37,460 nt of DNA from Candidatus Pacearchaeota archaeon (GCA_016866935.1 VGKS01000005.1:1-37460), one strand, 5' to 3'. Positions 6,278 to 14,889 are shown, numbered from the stretch's first letter. The notes: generated from the letters alone by a model not told the origin. Numbers and translations: made by a program.

Positions 6278-9200
6278 TACTATGCTAGTTAACGGATAGC
6301 TTGGCTTGAATTGTTATGAAGGACGCGGCAAGCTGCGATAAGCTTTGGGGAAGTGCATGCGACTTTTGATCCAAAGATCTCCGAATATGACAACAGACAC
6401 TTTTAGTGTATGCCGAGAGGCAAATGAAACGCAGGGAATTGAAACATCTTAGTACCTGCAGGAAAAGAAAGAATTATCGATTCCCTTAGTAGTGGCGAAC
6501 GAAAAGGGAAGAGGGCAAACCGAATCTCCTTTTGAAAAGAAGGCAGAGATGTGGTGGAGATACATGGCTGCGATACCGAGCAAGAGTCCTCTGGAACGAG
6601 GCGCCTTAGAGGGTGATAGCCCCGTATGTGAAGGTATTATGTCGTGCTCCGAAAGAGTAGGGCTCCTTGGATAAGGAGTCTGAATACCGGTGGATTAACA
6701 CCGAACCCTAAATATAGATTCAAGTCCGATAGAGAACTTAGTACCGCGAGGGAAAGCTGAAAAGTACCCTTAACCGGGTGTGAAAAGACTTGAAATTGAC
6801 TAGCGACAGCTGGTTACGGCTTTTAGGAGTCGTAACGTACGTTTTGAAAAACGAGCCAAGGAGTTTTACTAAGTGGCAAGGTTAGCGAAAGCGAGCCATA
6901 GCGAAAGCGAGTCTGAAAGGGCGCGAGTCACTTGGTAAATACCCGAAGCCGGATGATTTACTCGTGAGCAGGCCGAAGTTCTCCGAAAGGGGGATGGAGG
7001 GCCGAAGTGGTGTTATGTGCATGTACTCATATGACTTACGAGTAGGGGTGAAAAGCCTATCTAATTCGGCGATGGCTGGTTCCTGTCGAAATATGCCTCA
7101 GTATAGTCTCGCGCAGTTATGGTGGCGGGGTAAAGTACGGATATGGTCCGCAGGGTCGAAAGATCACGGGACTCTTTCCAACTCTAAACCTGTCATCGAC
7201 GTAACGCGGGAATGGGGGCCGGTGCGTAAGGTACCGTTCCGAGACCCGAACAAGGGAGACTGGAGTTAAGGTCCCAAAATGTATGTTAAGTGTATCAAAA
7301 GGAGTCTTGATCCTGAGACAGTGGGGATGTAGGCTTAGAAGCAGCCACCATTTAAAGAAAGCGTAATAGCTCACCCATCGAGGCTCGAGGCCCTGAAAAT
7401 GGACGGGGCTAAACATACTACCGATACTCCAGAGGCGCTCTGTATGAGCGTTCTGGTAGGCAGGCGTCTATGTTGCGTAGAAGTATTTCCGTGAGGAGAT
7501 ATGGAGCGACATGGAATGCAGATCTTGGTGCTAGTAAGATCAGATTGTCCTGAGAACGGACAGCGCCGTAAGAGCAAGGTTTCCTTGGCACTATCGATTA
7601 ACCAAGGGTTAGTCGGCACCTAAGTCACCCCTTAGCTGGAGGTGGCGAATGGGAATCCGGTTAATATTCCGGAACACAACCTTCTTTGACATAGAATAAC
7701 TTGGGGATATGCTGGTACTCGAGAGAGTGCTTTGCAAGAGAAATTAATGGATCGTTATGATACGAAGTTAATCAAACTTGCAAGCGAAAGCAGCAGAGTC
7801 CTTGAGTCCATGAAAAAATTTATGTCGTGTGGGGAGGTTGGGCCGTACCAAGAATCGACACTGATGCTCTGGCTGAGTAGGCTAAGGCGTGCAAGGGATA
7901 CGTTGGGTAAGGGAACTCGGCATATTGGCCCTTTAGCTTCGGTATAAGGGGTGTCTATAATCGTCTTTGACATTAGAAGGCGATGGTAGATCTCAGTAAC
8001 AAGGACTGTCCGACTGTTTATCAAAAACGTAGCTGGTTGCTAATCTGAAAAGATGTGTATAACCGGTGAGATCTGCCCAGTGGCGGTGTTTCAAAGCTCG
8101 GTTCAACGGGCCTAAGACCCGCTAAACGGCGGGCCTAACTATGAGGCTCTTAAGGTAGCGTAATGCCTTGTCGTCTGAATGGCGACGTGCATGAATGGTT
8201 TAACGAGATAGTCACTGTCCCTACCCAATACCTTCTGAACTCACTTACCGGTGAAAATGCCGGTGACTCCTTGTGGGAAGCGGAGACCTTGTGGACCTTT
8301 ACTGCAACTTGTTGCTGTACCATTATGGTGAATGCATAGAATAAGTAGGAGCGTCGAAACTCGTTTTTAGGAACGATGGAGCACAATATGTAATACTACT
8401 CATTTGTTGTCATGGTGCTCACCTCGCGAGAGGGACACCAGCAGGCGGGCAGTTTGGCTGGGGCGGCACCCTGTCGAAAAGATATCGATAGGGCCTAACG
8501 ACAAGCTCATTCGGGTTGGAAATCTGAAGTTGAGTGCGAAGGCAAAAGCTTGTCTGACTGTATTCCGAACGGCAAGGGATGCAGAGATGAAAGTCGGGCT
8601 TAGCGACCCCACGTAGTTTCTTAATAGGACTCGTGTGTGACAGAAAAGGTACCCCAAGGATAACAGGCTTGTCGCGCCCGATAGTCCATATTGACGGCGC
8701 GGTTTGGTACATCGCTGTCGGCTCTTCCTATCCTGGTTGTGCACAGGCAGCCAAGGGTGTCGGAGTTCACGCATTAAAAGGGATCGTTAGCTGGGTTAAG
8801 AACGTCAAAAACGCTAACGCAAAATAATTCCCGTACCAAAAATTAATTGTTATTGAGAGAAACTCACTTCAGAAATGAAGAACTGTTAAAAAGAGTTATC
8901 AAAATAATTACTAAATTTATTTACCGCATACTATCAAAATACGGCGTTGCATTCAAGCGATTGAATGAAAAATAGAATCAGCTCATATCGGTGAAGTCTT
9001 TCTCGCAACAGAGAATGATAATCCCGAGGGAAGTTTTACTCATGAAGTAAAACCCCGTAGAGACTTTAGTTTTTTTGAAATAAATAGGCATCGTCAATGC
9101 TGACAAAACTAGGAATTATTCGATCTGGATTGATCTCCAGGAAAAACTTAAGTGTTTAGAATAGTTAAGACGCTGATCGCTCATTAATTTGAGATGAAGG

Positions 9201-9522
9201 TATAGTCCATACTAATCGAAGAAATTAAGATTAGAGTATATACGTGAGACAGTTTGTATGATATCTGCAAGGAGCGTTGTTGTTTGAGTGGAACGAGGAT
9301 TTAGTACGAGAGGAACGATCCTCGGATGCCTCTGGTAAACGGTTGTTATGAAGCAGGCCGTGTAGCTACGCATTGTTTGGATAAGTGCTGAAAGCATCTA
9401 AGCACGAAGCCATCCGCAAGACGAAACAACTAAGGCCGTCATAGAAGATGACGTTGATAGAGCTGGTGTGTACGCCCTAAGGCAACGAGGGGTTCAGCAT
9501 ACAGCTACTAATAGCCTCAAAT
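6278..9522 (+). rRNA. rrl: 23S ribosomal RNA, interrupted by an intron
   Basis: Landmarks in order: atgaaggacgcggcaagctgcgataag near the 5' end, the archaeal 1930 region (aaggtagcgtaatgccttgtcg), the peptidyl-transferase region (ggataacaggc; gctgtcggctc; agctgggttaagaacgt) and the sarcin-ricin loop agtacgagaggaac near 9303. Exons (6278-8805 and 9243-9522) total about 2.8 kb, slightly short for archaea, in line with a reduced genome. The ends are estimated to within about 10 bases. Some near-universal bases in the catalytic centre differ, for example A2503 reads C and U2552 reads A. No 5S rRNA follows. Confidence 0.95.
8806..9242 (+). mobile_element. Group I intron in 23S at position 2593, no endonuclease
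   Basis: The exon reads ...aagaacgt and resumes at cgtgagacag, so 437 bases interrupt E. coli position 2593/2594. Group I hallmarks: an S element gaaggtatagtcc (9196-9208), an R element gtagagacttta (9057-9068) whose gact pairs with agtc as P7, a guide tacg|gcgtt (8940-8948) that pairs gcgtt with the 5' exon aacgu through a terminal U-G and tacg with the 3' exon cgtg, a P2-like hairpin with GCGA loop (8950-8967), a P6-like hairpin gttttact/agtaaaac (9033-9053), and a P9-like hairpin ctaatc/gattag. There is no ORF in any frame long enough for an endonuclease. The last intron base reads A (or C), not the expected G. Confidence 0.85.
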
Positions 9523-9540
9523 GAATTTGTTTAGAAGTAA

Positions 9541-9597
9541 ATCAGAATTTTAGTAGACTCACAAATTTTTGCTTAATATTTCCTGCGTACGCGCGTC
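9541..9597 (+). other. 23S 3' processing-stem strands
   Basis: Bases 9541-9551, 9554-9570 and 9579-9597 are reverse complements, in order, of three leader segments, so the whole 23S is looped out of one long stem. The outermost 19 bp are perfect. Confidence 0.85.
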
Positions 9598-9626
9598 TAT
9601 GATTTTTTAGTAGACTTTAAATATTG

Positions 9627-9884
9627 ATGATTTTTTATTCAATTATGAGAGGATATTCAAATAAATCTATCATAAGCATAAGTCTTGGGATACTGTCCCT
9701 ATGGTTACTTTGGATAGTTATTATTAGTGTCCCTTTAGCAATTCTTGCAGTAATATTTGGTTTTATTGCACTAAAAGAAATTAGAAAAAGTAAAAATAAA
9801 ATAGAAGGGAGAACATTAGCTATTATTGGTTTAGTTACTGGAATAATTTCGCTTTTAAATTATATTCTTATATTTTTAATATAA
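9627..9884 (+). CDS. DUF4190-like small membrane protein, 85 aa
   Basis: Two hydrophobic segments (residues about 17-48 and 64-84) flank a basic loop (KEIRKSKNKIEGRTLA). The LAIIGLVTGIISL pattern after the loop is typical of the DUF4190 family, whose function is unknown. The start could also be the ATG at 9645 (MRGYSNKS). A TATA-like tttaaatatt lies directly upstream. It converges with the next minus-strand gene, with no gap between the stops. Confidence 0.7.
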   Translation: MIFYSIMRGYSNKSIISISLGILSLWLLWIVIISVPLAILAVIFGFIALKEIRKSKNKIEGRTLAIIGLVTGIISLLNYILIFLI

Positions 9885-10286
9885 TTATTTCTTATCTGAT
9901 TTTATAAAATAGAAAATTGTATAAAATAGAGCTAAAATTATTCCTATTATGAGAAAAGTTGTTGTGTAAAATCCTTGATATTTCCTCGTTAAAGCGTAGC
10001 CTACGCTGATTATTCCCCCTAAACTTAAGAATAATCCTAGAAATCTATTGCTTGCCATGATGAACCTTGTCCAAATTAAATATAATGTAAGAACTATTCC
10101 AGATATTGCTCCAAACATTATTTGAGTTAATCCGAATGTTGCATCTGTTTTTGTACTTAAAAAATAGAGAAATAATTCGCAAATTAATATAAATAATACC
10201 CCTGAGATTACAGTTAACTTATCAAGTGCAAAAGTCTTAGAGTTATCTAGATCCTCGTCTTCTTCATAATCATCTCTTTTTACCAT
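9885..10286 (-). CDS. Four-TM membrane protein, 133 aa
   Basis: An acidic N-terminus (DDYEEDEDLDNSK) is followed by four predicted membrane segments (about residues 24-44, 52-72, 80-98, 105-127) and a short basic tail. No family recognised. It lies about 20 bases downstream of the next gene on the same strand, so the two may be co-transcribed. Confidence 0.7.
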   Translation of the reverse strand: MVKRDDYEEDEDLDNSKTFALDKLTVISGVLFILICELFLYFLSTKTDATFGLTQIMFGAISGIVLTLYLIWTRFIMASNRFLGLFLSLGGIISVGYALTRKYQGFYTTTFLIIGIILALFYTIFYFIKSDKK

Positions 10287-10307
10287 GGTTTTTTTTGTTT
10301 TGTAGTT

Positions 10308-10967
10308 TTATATATCTTTAGAAGATAATCTTATTTGCTTTCTGTATTTTATCCAAGAGTATATTGCATATAGAGAAGAACCAAATATTCCGAATGACAG
10401 GTCAATTATAGTGTCGCTAAGTGGATCTAAAATCAAATTGAACTTATCTAATCCAGTTATATCTCTTAAATAAACTCCTTGCAACTTCCAATTAAAAAAT
10501 GAATCTAATACAAATTCTAAAATCTCGAAAATTCCTAAAAATGCGATGACTGATAAAACTGTGAAAGTTAACTTCCATTTTATTGCTAATTTTAGTTTGT
10601 TAACCATGAAGAACATTATAGAACATAAAGGTATTGGAATGATGAAGTGCTGGATTTTATCATAAGTAGGGTAAACAAAATAAAAAGAGCTCATCATTAT
10701 CGTGATAACACCTATTATAATAATAAAAACATAATGCTTTATTTTTAATCTGATATCGAAGAGATGGTCTGTTATATAAGAAGCTAAAAGAATCCCAATA
10801 AATGTTGAATATCTTAAAGTTATTGAAGAAGAATCCTTGAATAGATAAATTGCGACTAGAAGCAAAACAGTTATTATTCCTACAATAAGTCTTTTGTGTT
10901 TGTAGGCTTTTTGAATTTCTTCGCGTATTTTTCTTTTTATTCTTTCCTTTCTGGATTTTTTTTTCAT
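10308..10967 (-). CDS. Polytopic membrane protein, DUF2238/YjdF-like
   Basis: A strongly basic N-terminus is followed by about six membrane segments. Motifs YDKIQHFIIP, FEILEFVLDS and DPLSDTIIDLSFGIFG match the pattern of the YjdF/DUF2238 family (D-K-x-x-H, E-x-x-E-x-x-x-D, D-x-x-x-D), whose acidic and histidine residues sit in or near the membrane. The function is unknown. The 219-residue length fits. It is upstream of the four-TM gene on the same strand. Confidence 0.65.
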   Translation of the reverse strand: MKKKSRKERIKRKIREEIQKAYKHKRLIVGIITVLLLVAIYLFKDSSSITLRYSTFIGILLASYITDHLFDIRLKIKHYVFIIIIGVITIMMSSFYFVYPTYDKIQHFIIPIPLCSIMFFMVNKLKLAIKWKLTFTVLSVIAFLGIFEILEFVLDSFFNWKLQGVYLRDITGLDKFNLILDPLSDTIIDLSFGIFGSSLYAIYSWIKYRKQIRLSSKDI

Positions 10968-10988
10968 TGTTAGATTAAAGATACAATA

Positions 10989-11000
10989 GCTTTAAATATA
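10989..11000 (+). promoter_or_regulatory. Promoter TATA box for RNase P RNA
   Basis: The sequence gctttaaatata ends about 21 bases before the 5' end of the RNase P RNA helix P1, which is the expected TATA spacing. It also lies just upstream of the divergent membrane-protein gene. Confidence 0.65.
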
Positions 11001-11020
11001 GTTCTTTTCGCTCATTTATG

Positions 11021-11353
11021 TGAGTCGGGCAGCTAACTTACGAAGGTGTCTTTCGATAGACAAGAATTTTTATGAATTCTCCTTTGAGGAAGGTCCGGAC
11101 ATCATTAAACATGACTTCCTGAAAGGGAAGCAGTCGCGAGGCTGAGCTCCGCAACAGAAACGAACCAACCTTTTAATTAAGGGAACGGATGAAACGCACT
11201 AATTGTGCATAGCACAATGGTGACTCCAACTCTCACGAGTTGAAGTGGCGCCTTCATGGATGCAACCGCCGAAGCCGCGGGCTTAGAAAGATGTTAGCGC
11301 ACACAGTTTGTCGCAAGACGATGTTTGACAAAATCTGGCCTATGCCTGACTCA
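11021..11353 (+). ncRNA. rnpB: RNase P RNA
   Basis: The catalytic RNA that trims tRNA 5' leaders. The 5' end gagtcgggca pairs with tgcctgactc at the 3' end (P1, with one G-U). Conserved blocks are present: CR-I gaggaaggtccggacatc (11092 on), the CR-II/III region gaaacgaacc, and CR-V acaaaatctggccta near the 3' end, which pairs with CR-I to form P4. The length (~333 nt) is normal for archaeal type A. The 3' end is followed by a T-run (caatttttttt) that suits transcription stop. The end overlaps the last codons of the opposite-strand gene by 14 bases. Confidence 0.96.
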
Positions 11354-11927
11354 CAATTTTTTTGTATTTTTCTTCTAACAAAATTATAACCTCTTCTTTT
11401 TCATAGTTCTCGCAAGAAGTGCATAATATATTCTCCTTACTCCCATCTAAATATTTTAAGTAATGGTAATCTTCAATTATAGATGCTTCCTGTTCAGGAT
11501 TATAACTCTCTGAATCTAAAGAATAAAGATAAGCATGTCCTCTTGAACCTTTTGTTATAAATGCTTTAAATTGATGATATAAAGAAGATAAACTATTTTT
11601 TACACATCCTTCTTCTTTATTCTGATATATATGTGTAGACTCATGAATTATTAGAGATTTCAAACTATTATCTGTTAATTTTGATGGATTTTTGAGATAT
11701 ATAGAATTACAAACCGTTATGCTAGAAAATGTCTGAAATATTCCTTTGCTGTAAAATTTTACATTATAATCTCTTATAAAATTCTCTCCGAATATATTTT
11801 TAATATTTTGTTCATAATTTTCTATTTCCATCTTTTCCCTCAAAATAATATTTAAAATAACTAAAAAGAAAATTAGCCCTATGAGAGATATTAGAATTAT
11901 CCATGTCTTGCTTAGTTTTCTTTTCAT
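11340..11927 (-). CDS. Membrane-anchored putative zinc metallopeptidase
   Basis: One N-terminal membrane segment (residues about 9-28) is followed by an extracytoplasmic domain. The motif LIIHESTHIYQNKE (residues 92-105) contains an HExxH zinc-binding site preceded by a hydrophobic helix; a later acidic segment (PEQEASIIEDYHYL) could supply the third ligand. Cys pairs near the end (CTSCE) may form a disulfide. The fold resembles DUF4157-like peptidases only in this motif, so the family is not certain. The stop lies inside the 3' end of the RNase P RNA gene on the other strand. Confidence 0.7.
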   Translation of the reverse strand: MKRKLSKTWIILISLIGLIFFLVILNIILREKMEIENYEQNIKNIFGENFIRDYNVKFYSKGIFQTFSSITVCNSIYLKNPSKLTDNSLKSLIIHESTHIYQNKEEGCVKNSLSSLYHQFKAFITKGSRGHAYLYSLDSESYNPEQEASIIEDYHYLKYLDGSKENILCTSCENYEKEEVIILLEEKYKKIVSQA

Positions 11928-12003
11928 TGAATTAATGAAATAACCATCATTAAATAGGTTATTAAAAAGATTTAAAACCGCTCTTTTTATTGATGTTTTA
12001 GAG

Positions 12004-12075
12004 GGGCGGGTAGCTCAGTGGGAGAGCACACGACTGAAGCTCGTGGTGTCGGGGGTTCGATTCCCTCTCCGCCCA
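12004..12075 (+). tRNA. tRNA-Phe (anticodon GAA)
   Basis: The cloverleaf is complete: acceptor GGGCGGG/TCCGCCC, D-arm GCTC...GAGC, anticodon loop CTGAAGC (GAA) closed by CACGA/TCGTG, T-loop TTCGATT, discriminator A. CCA is not encoded and there is no intron. A TATA-like tttaaaacc lies about 30 bases upstream. A degraded second copy follows directly. Confidence 0.95.
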
Positions 12076-12161
12076 TTAAAGTGGAATCGAAGTGCTCACA
12101 AACTGATGTTCGTGGCAACTTAAAATCTAAAGATTTAAAGTATTCCCTCTCCGCCCATTAA
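12060..12161 (+). repeat. 20-bp direct repeat at the tRNA-Phe 3' end
   Basis: The sequence attccctctccgcccattaa occurs exactly at 12060-12079 (3' end of the tRNA plus 4 flanking bases) and again at 12142-12161. The second copy supplies the stop codon region of the pilin gene on the other strand. The arrangement resembles an attachment-site pair, but the 62 bases between look like a decayed tRNA rather than an element. Confidence 0.85.
12080..12157 (+). pseudogene. Decayed tandem copy of tRNA-Phe
   Basis: The stretch aligns to the 3' two-thirds of the intact tRNA: agtgg matches the D-loop, actgatgttcgtgg matches actgaagctcgtgg (12/14) around the anticodon, and the last 18 bases match the T-arm/acceptor exactly. 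The 5' acceptor strand is gone, the T-stem is broken and an AT insert (aaatctaaagattt) lies in the variable region. It cannot fold as a working tRNA. It could alternatively be a processed trailer with some other role. Confidence 0.65.
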
Positions 12162-12601
12162 TTAATAACAAAACCAGTTATTTGAGAATTAAGAGGTTTC
12201 TCAAAAGTATAGTCACAAGGCAATGCGTTACCTTCTGCATTCTTTATTATTGGAGTAATAGATAACTGCCTTCTTGAGATATCCTCTAAACTAATTTCTT
12301 GAGATATCGATTGACCTGGATTGACTACTAAATGTATTTTTTTTACATCGATATTTTCAAATTTGTCTTTTATTTTTAAATTGAATCCATCAATAACTTC
12401 GTTTCCTGTATTTGTAGCTTCAATAAAGTAAACTCCTCTTTCCTCATGTATTCCTGCATTAAAAGATACTCTTTCACAATAAGGCGCTGGAGCAAGTTGG
12501 GTAATAAATTCGTTGCTTGAATTATAAACTATAAAGCCTAAAGTAACTGTTATAACAATTAGAATCACTGTCGCAATTATGGGAGATACTCCTTTTCTCA
12601 T
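12158..12601 (-). CDS. Archaeal type IV pilin-like protein
   Basis: The N-terminus MRKGVSPIIATVILIVITVTLG is a class III (prepilin) signal: short basic leader, Gly before the cleavage site, then the hydrophobic helix that packs the filament core (Pilin_N, PF07790 type). The prepilin peptidase would cut after Gly4. The rest (147 aa in total) is a small beta-rich head with Cys42 and Cys128 likely paired. The start overlaps the stop of the ABC permease gene by 4 bases, so it is the last gene of a three-gene operon, and it may work with that transporter or simply be co-expressed. Confidence 0.88.
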   Translation of the reverse strand: MRKGVSPIIATVILIVITVTLGFIVYNSSNEFITQLAPAPYCERVSFNAGIHEERGVYFIEATNTGNEVIDGFNLKIKDKFENIDVKKIHLVVNPGQSISQEISLEDISRRQLSITPIIKNAEGNALPCDYTFEKPLNSQITGFVIN

Positions 12602-14211
12602 TCTTTTATTAGTCTCTCCTTACTGAATTTATGTAACATTATTGAGGTTATAAATAAGACTATTGCCATTATAGGTAGAAGAATTATATCCCAAATGCTT
12701 TGTATTCCTTTATTGAAGAAAAGGGATTTTGACACTCCTTGTTCTACTATTACTGCTGGGCTTTTAGAGAAAATAGTCCTTAGTGTCTCTGGCATTGTTT
12801 CTATTGGATTTATTAGAGGCGAAAATATTATGAAAATTAAAGAAATACAAACTGCAGATAATATTACTGTATCTCTGTTGTTAAATGAATAACCTATAAC
12901 CATTCCGAGGATTGAAAATACTGTTACCCCTAGACTTATATAAATTAAGATAGAAAACCAATTTTGAGAAATTGAACTATTAATAAAGAAATTCGCGAAG
13001 ATTAATAGAATTACAACTTGGAGCATTATTATAATAATAAGATAAGATAGATTCCCTAATACAAAACTTGTAGAAGAAGTTTTGCTTAAATAATTTCTAA
13101 TATGTGCATTTGAAGATCTTTCTTTTATTACTAGTGAAGAACCGAACATTAAAGAGGTAAATACTATAAAAAAAGATAAAAGGCTAGGAAGAAGATAGTC
13201 TACTAAGTTTAATGGATTGGATCTTTCCAAATTTTTATCATATAGGTTAGCTGCTTCATCTGTAACTGATGAATAGGATAAAGGAATTGGTTCTACAAAT
13301 TTGTTGATACTTAGACTTCCTTTATCAGAGATAGTATCTTTTATCTCCTCTACTTCATCTTTTGTACTTACTATTCTAGATCTAATTAGATCTATGTTAT
13401 TTGAAACTAAATCTATGTTGCTTTCTATTGATGCAAGTGAATTTGTACCCAAATTAGAGGAGAGTGCATTGTTTAGATTAGTTAATGCAGAATTTATCTC
13501 GTTTACTTGATTAGGGTAAACTGCCATTGCAGAAGGGCTAATTAGGTTTAAGTTGTTGCTAATTACATTTAACTGATTTAATGAATTAGTTCTAAAAGAA
13601 TTTATCTCTTGAGACGTTACAGCTATTTGACTTTTGCTTCCATCTACTCTGGACTTCATGAAATCTATATTATCCTCGAGCGTTTCAAGTTGGCTTAAGC
13701 TCGAGTCAAATTTTGAAGTAACCTCTTCTATTGCTATCCTCTGTATTTCTTTTGAAAATCCATCAACTACTGCTTGAACTTTGTTTATTATTCCCCAAAC
13801 TACCCTTTGCTTTGAAAAATCTACTTGTACTTCTACCCCGTAAGATTTTCTAAAGTTTCTAATATTTCTATCGTTTATATTTTCCGGTAGAGGTATTCCA
13901 TTTGGATCGTTTTTTAAGATTATGCAAACATTAGTATTTCCGTTTAGAACTTGTTGAACACACTCTCCTCTATTGTCTGTATATGCAATTATGAAAGAAT
14001 TAGATTCTAATGCTGTAATGAATAAACTTCTATAATCTCCGTCATCTTCACTATAGAAACTAGCTTCTATATTTGAAATTCCCGTGCCTATAATTCCAAA
14101 ACTAAACAACGAAACTAAAACTAGCGGACCTAAGACTATTAAACTTATAACAAACTTTGACTTGAACATATTATGTAAATTTTTTATTAGAATACTAAAA
14201 AAACTGAACAT
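12598..14211 (-). CDS. ABC-2 type permease with large external coiled-coil domain
   Basis: One N-terminal membrane segment (residues about 22-46), then a long extracytoplasmic part (residues 50-335) with heptad-like stretches (SLSQLETLEDNIDFMKSRVDG; NLNNALSS), then five or six membrane segments to the end. This is the YhgE/Pip-like or ABC-2 layout used by exporters of lipids, glycans or peptides; the substrate is unknown. It is 537 aa long. The gene starts exactly where the ATPase gene ends (1-base overlap) and ends overlapping the pilin gene by 4 bases, so translation is likely coupled across the three. Confidence 0.85.
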   Translation of the reverse strand: MFSFFSILIKNLHNMFKSKFVISLIVLGPLVLVSLFSFGIIGTGISNIEASFYSEDDGDYRSLFITALESNSFIIAYTDNRGECVQQVLNGNTNVCIILKNDPNGIPLPENINDRNIRNFRKSYGVEVQVDFSKQRVVWGIINKVQAVVDGFSKEIQRIAIEEVTSKFDSSLSQLETLEDNIDFMKSRVDGSKSQIAVTSQEINSFRTNSLNQLNVISNNLNLISPSAMAVYPNQVNEINSALTNLNNALSSNLGTNSLASIESNIDLVSNNIDLIRSRIVSTKDEVEEIKDTISDKGSLSINKFVEPIPLSYSSVTDEAANLYDKNLERSNPLNLVDYLLPSLLSFFIVFTSLMFGSSLVIKERSSNAHIRNYLSKTSSTSFVLGNLSYLIIIIMLQVVILLIFANFFINSSISQNWFSILIYISLGVTVFSILGMVIGYSFNNRDTVILSAVCISLIFIIFSPLINPIETMPETLRTIFSKSPAVIVEQGVSKSLFFNKGIQSIWDIILLPIMAIVLFITSIMLHKFSKERLIKE

Positions 14212-14837
14212 TACAAAAACCTCTTTACTTCTTCCCTAGAAACTTCTTTTATTTCTCCATCTTGTACTAAAATGAATCTGTTACATATATCTATCATGCT
14301 AGGAATTATGTGTGATGAAATAATTATGGTTACCCCCAAACTATGAATTGTTTTTAGTAGGGTGTTGAGTTCATCTACAAACATTTTGTCAAGCCCTGTA
14401 AATGGTTCATCTAAGATAATGGTAGAAGGACTATTAAGAAGAGAACAAGCGAGATCTAATTTCTTTTTTGTTCCTCCAGATAAAGTGTTTGCACCAGACT
14501 TAACAAATTTTTCCAGACCCAGTTCTTTGAGAAGCTCGTTTATTTTTTTCTTTTTTTCTTTTATTCTGTAAATTCTTGCAAAATAATAAAGATTTTGTTC
14601 CACAGTTAAAGACTCATAAAATGAATTATCTTGAATTGAAATCCCTATCTCTCCTTTAGAATAAATTTTTCCTTTATCTGGTTTAAGAAAACCTGCTATT
14701 GTTTTTAGTAAAACTGATTTTCCTGCGCCGTTTGGTCCTAAAACTCCAACAACATCATTTCCTCCGAACTTAAGACTGACGTTATCTAAAATTTTTCTAC
14801 CCCCTAACTTTTTGGACACATTCACCAACTCAATCAT
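14211..14837 (-). CDS. ABC transporter ATP-binding protein
   Basis: Walker A GPNGAGKSVLL (residues 34-44), Q-loop SIQDNSFYESL, signature LSGGTKKKLDL (about residue 119), Walker B STIILDEPFTGL and H-loop IIISSHIIP are all present. At 208 aa it is a minimal ATPase of the ABC-2 exporter class and surely pairs with the permease next to it. It is the first gene of the operon. An AT-rich gap with tatttataaa (about 14862-14871) separates it from the divergent small membrane protein gene and may hold promoters for both. Confidence 0.95.
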   Translation of the reverse strand: MIELVNVSKKLGGRKILDNVSLKFGGNDVVGVLGPNGAGKSVLLKTIAGFLKPDKGKIYSKGEIGISIQDNSFYESLTVEQNLYYFARIYRIKEKKKKINELLKELGLEKFVKSGANTLSGGTKKKLDLACSLLNSPSTIILDEPFTGLDKMFVDELNTLLKTIHSLGVTIIISSHIIPSMIDICNRFILVQDGEIKEVSREEVKRFL

Positions 14838-14889
14838 TAGTTAGTTAAAATTTAGGAATATTTATAAACATCGGCTTGTTTTTCTGAGT

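Noticed and set aside
6964-8827. ORFs on both strands inside 23S (for example 7732-7947, 8400-8774, 8404-8616)
   Set aside because: All lie in conserved 23S rRNA; these are shadow ORFs from GC-richer rRNA sequence.
9523-9626. 5S rRNA behind 23S
   Set aside because: Only the processing-stem strands are present; no 5S-like sequence is seen here or elsewhere in the window.
12004-12161. Integrated element bounded by att sites at tRNA-Phe
   Set aside because: Only 62 bases lie between the repeats and they align to the tRNA itself; no integrase is nearby.
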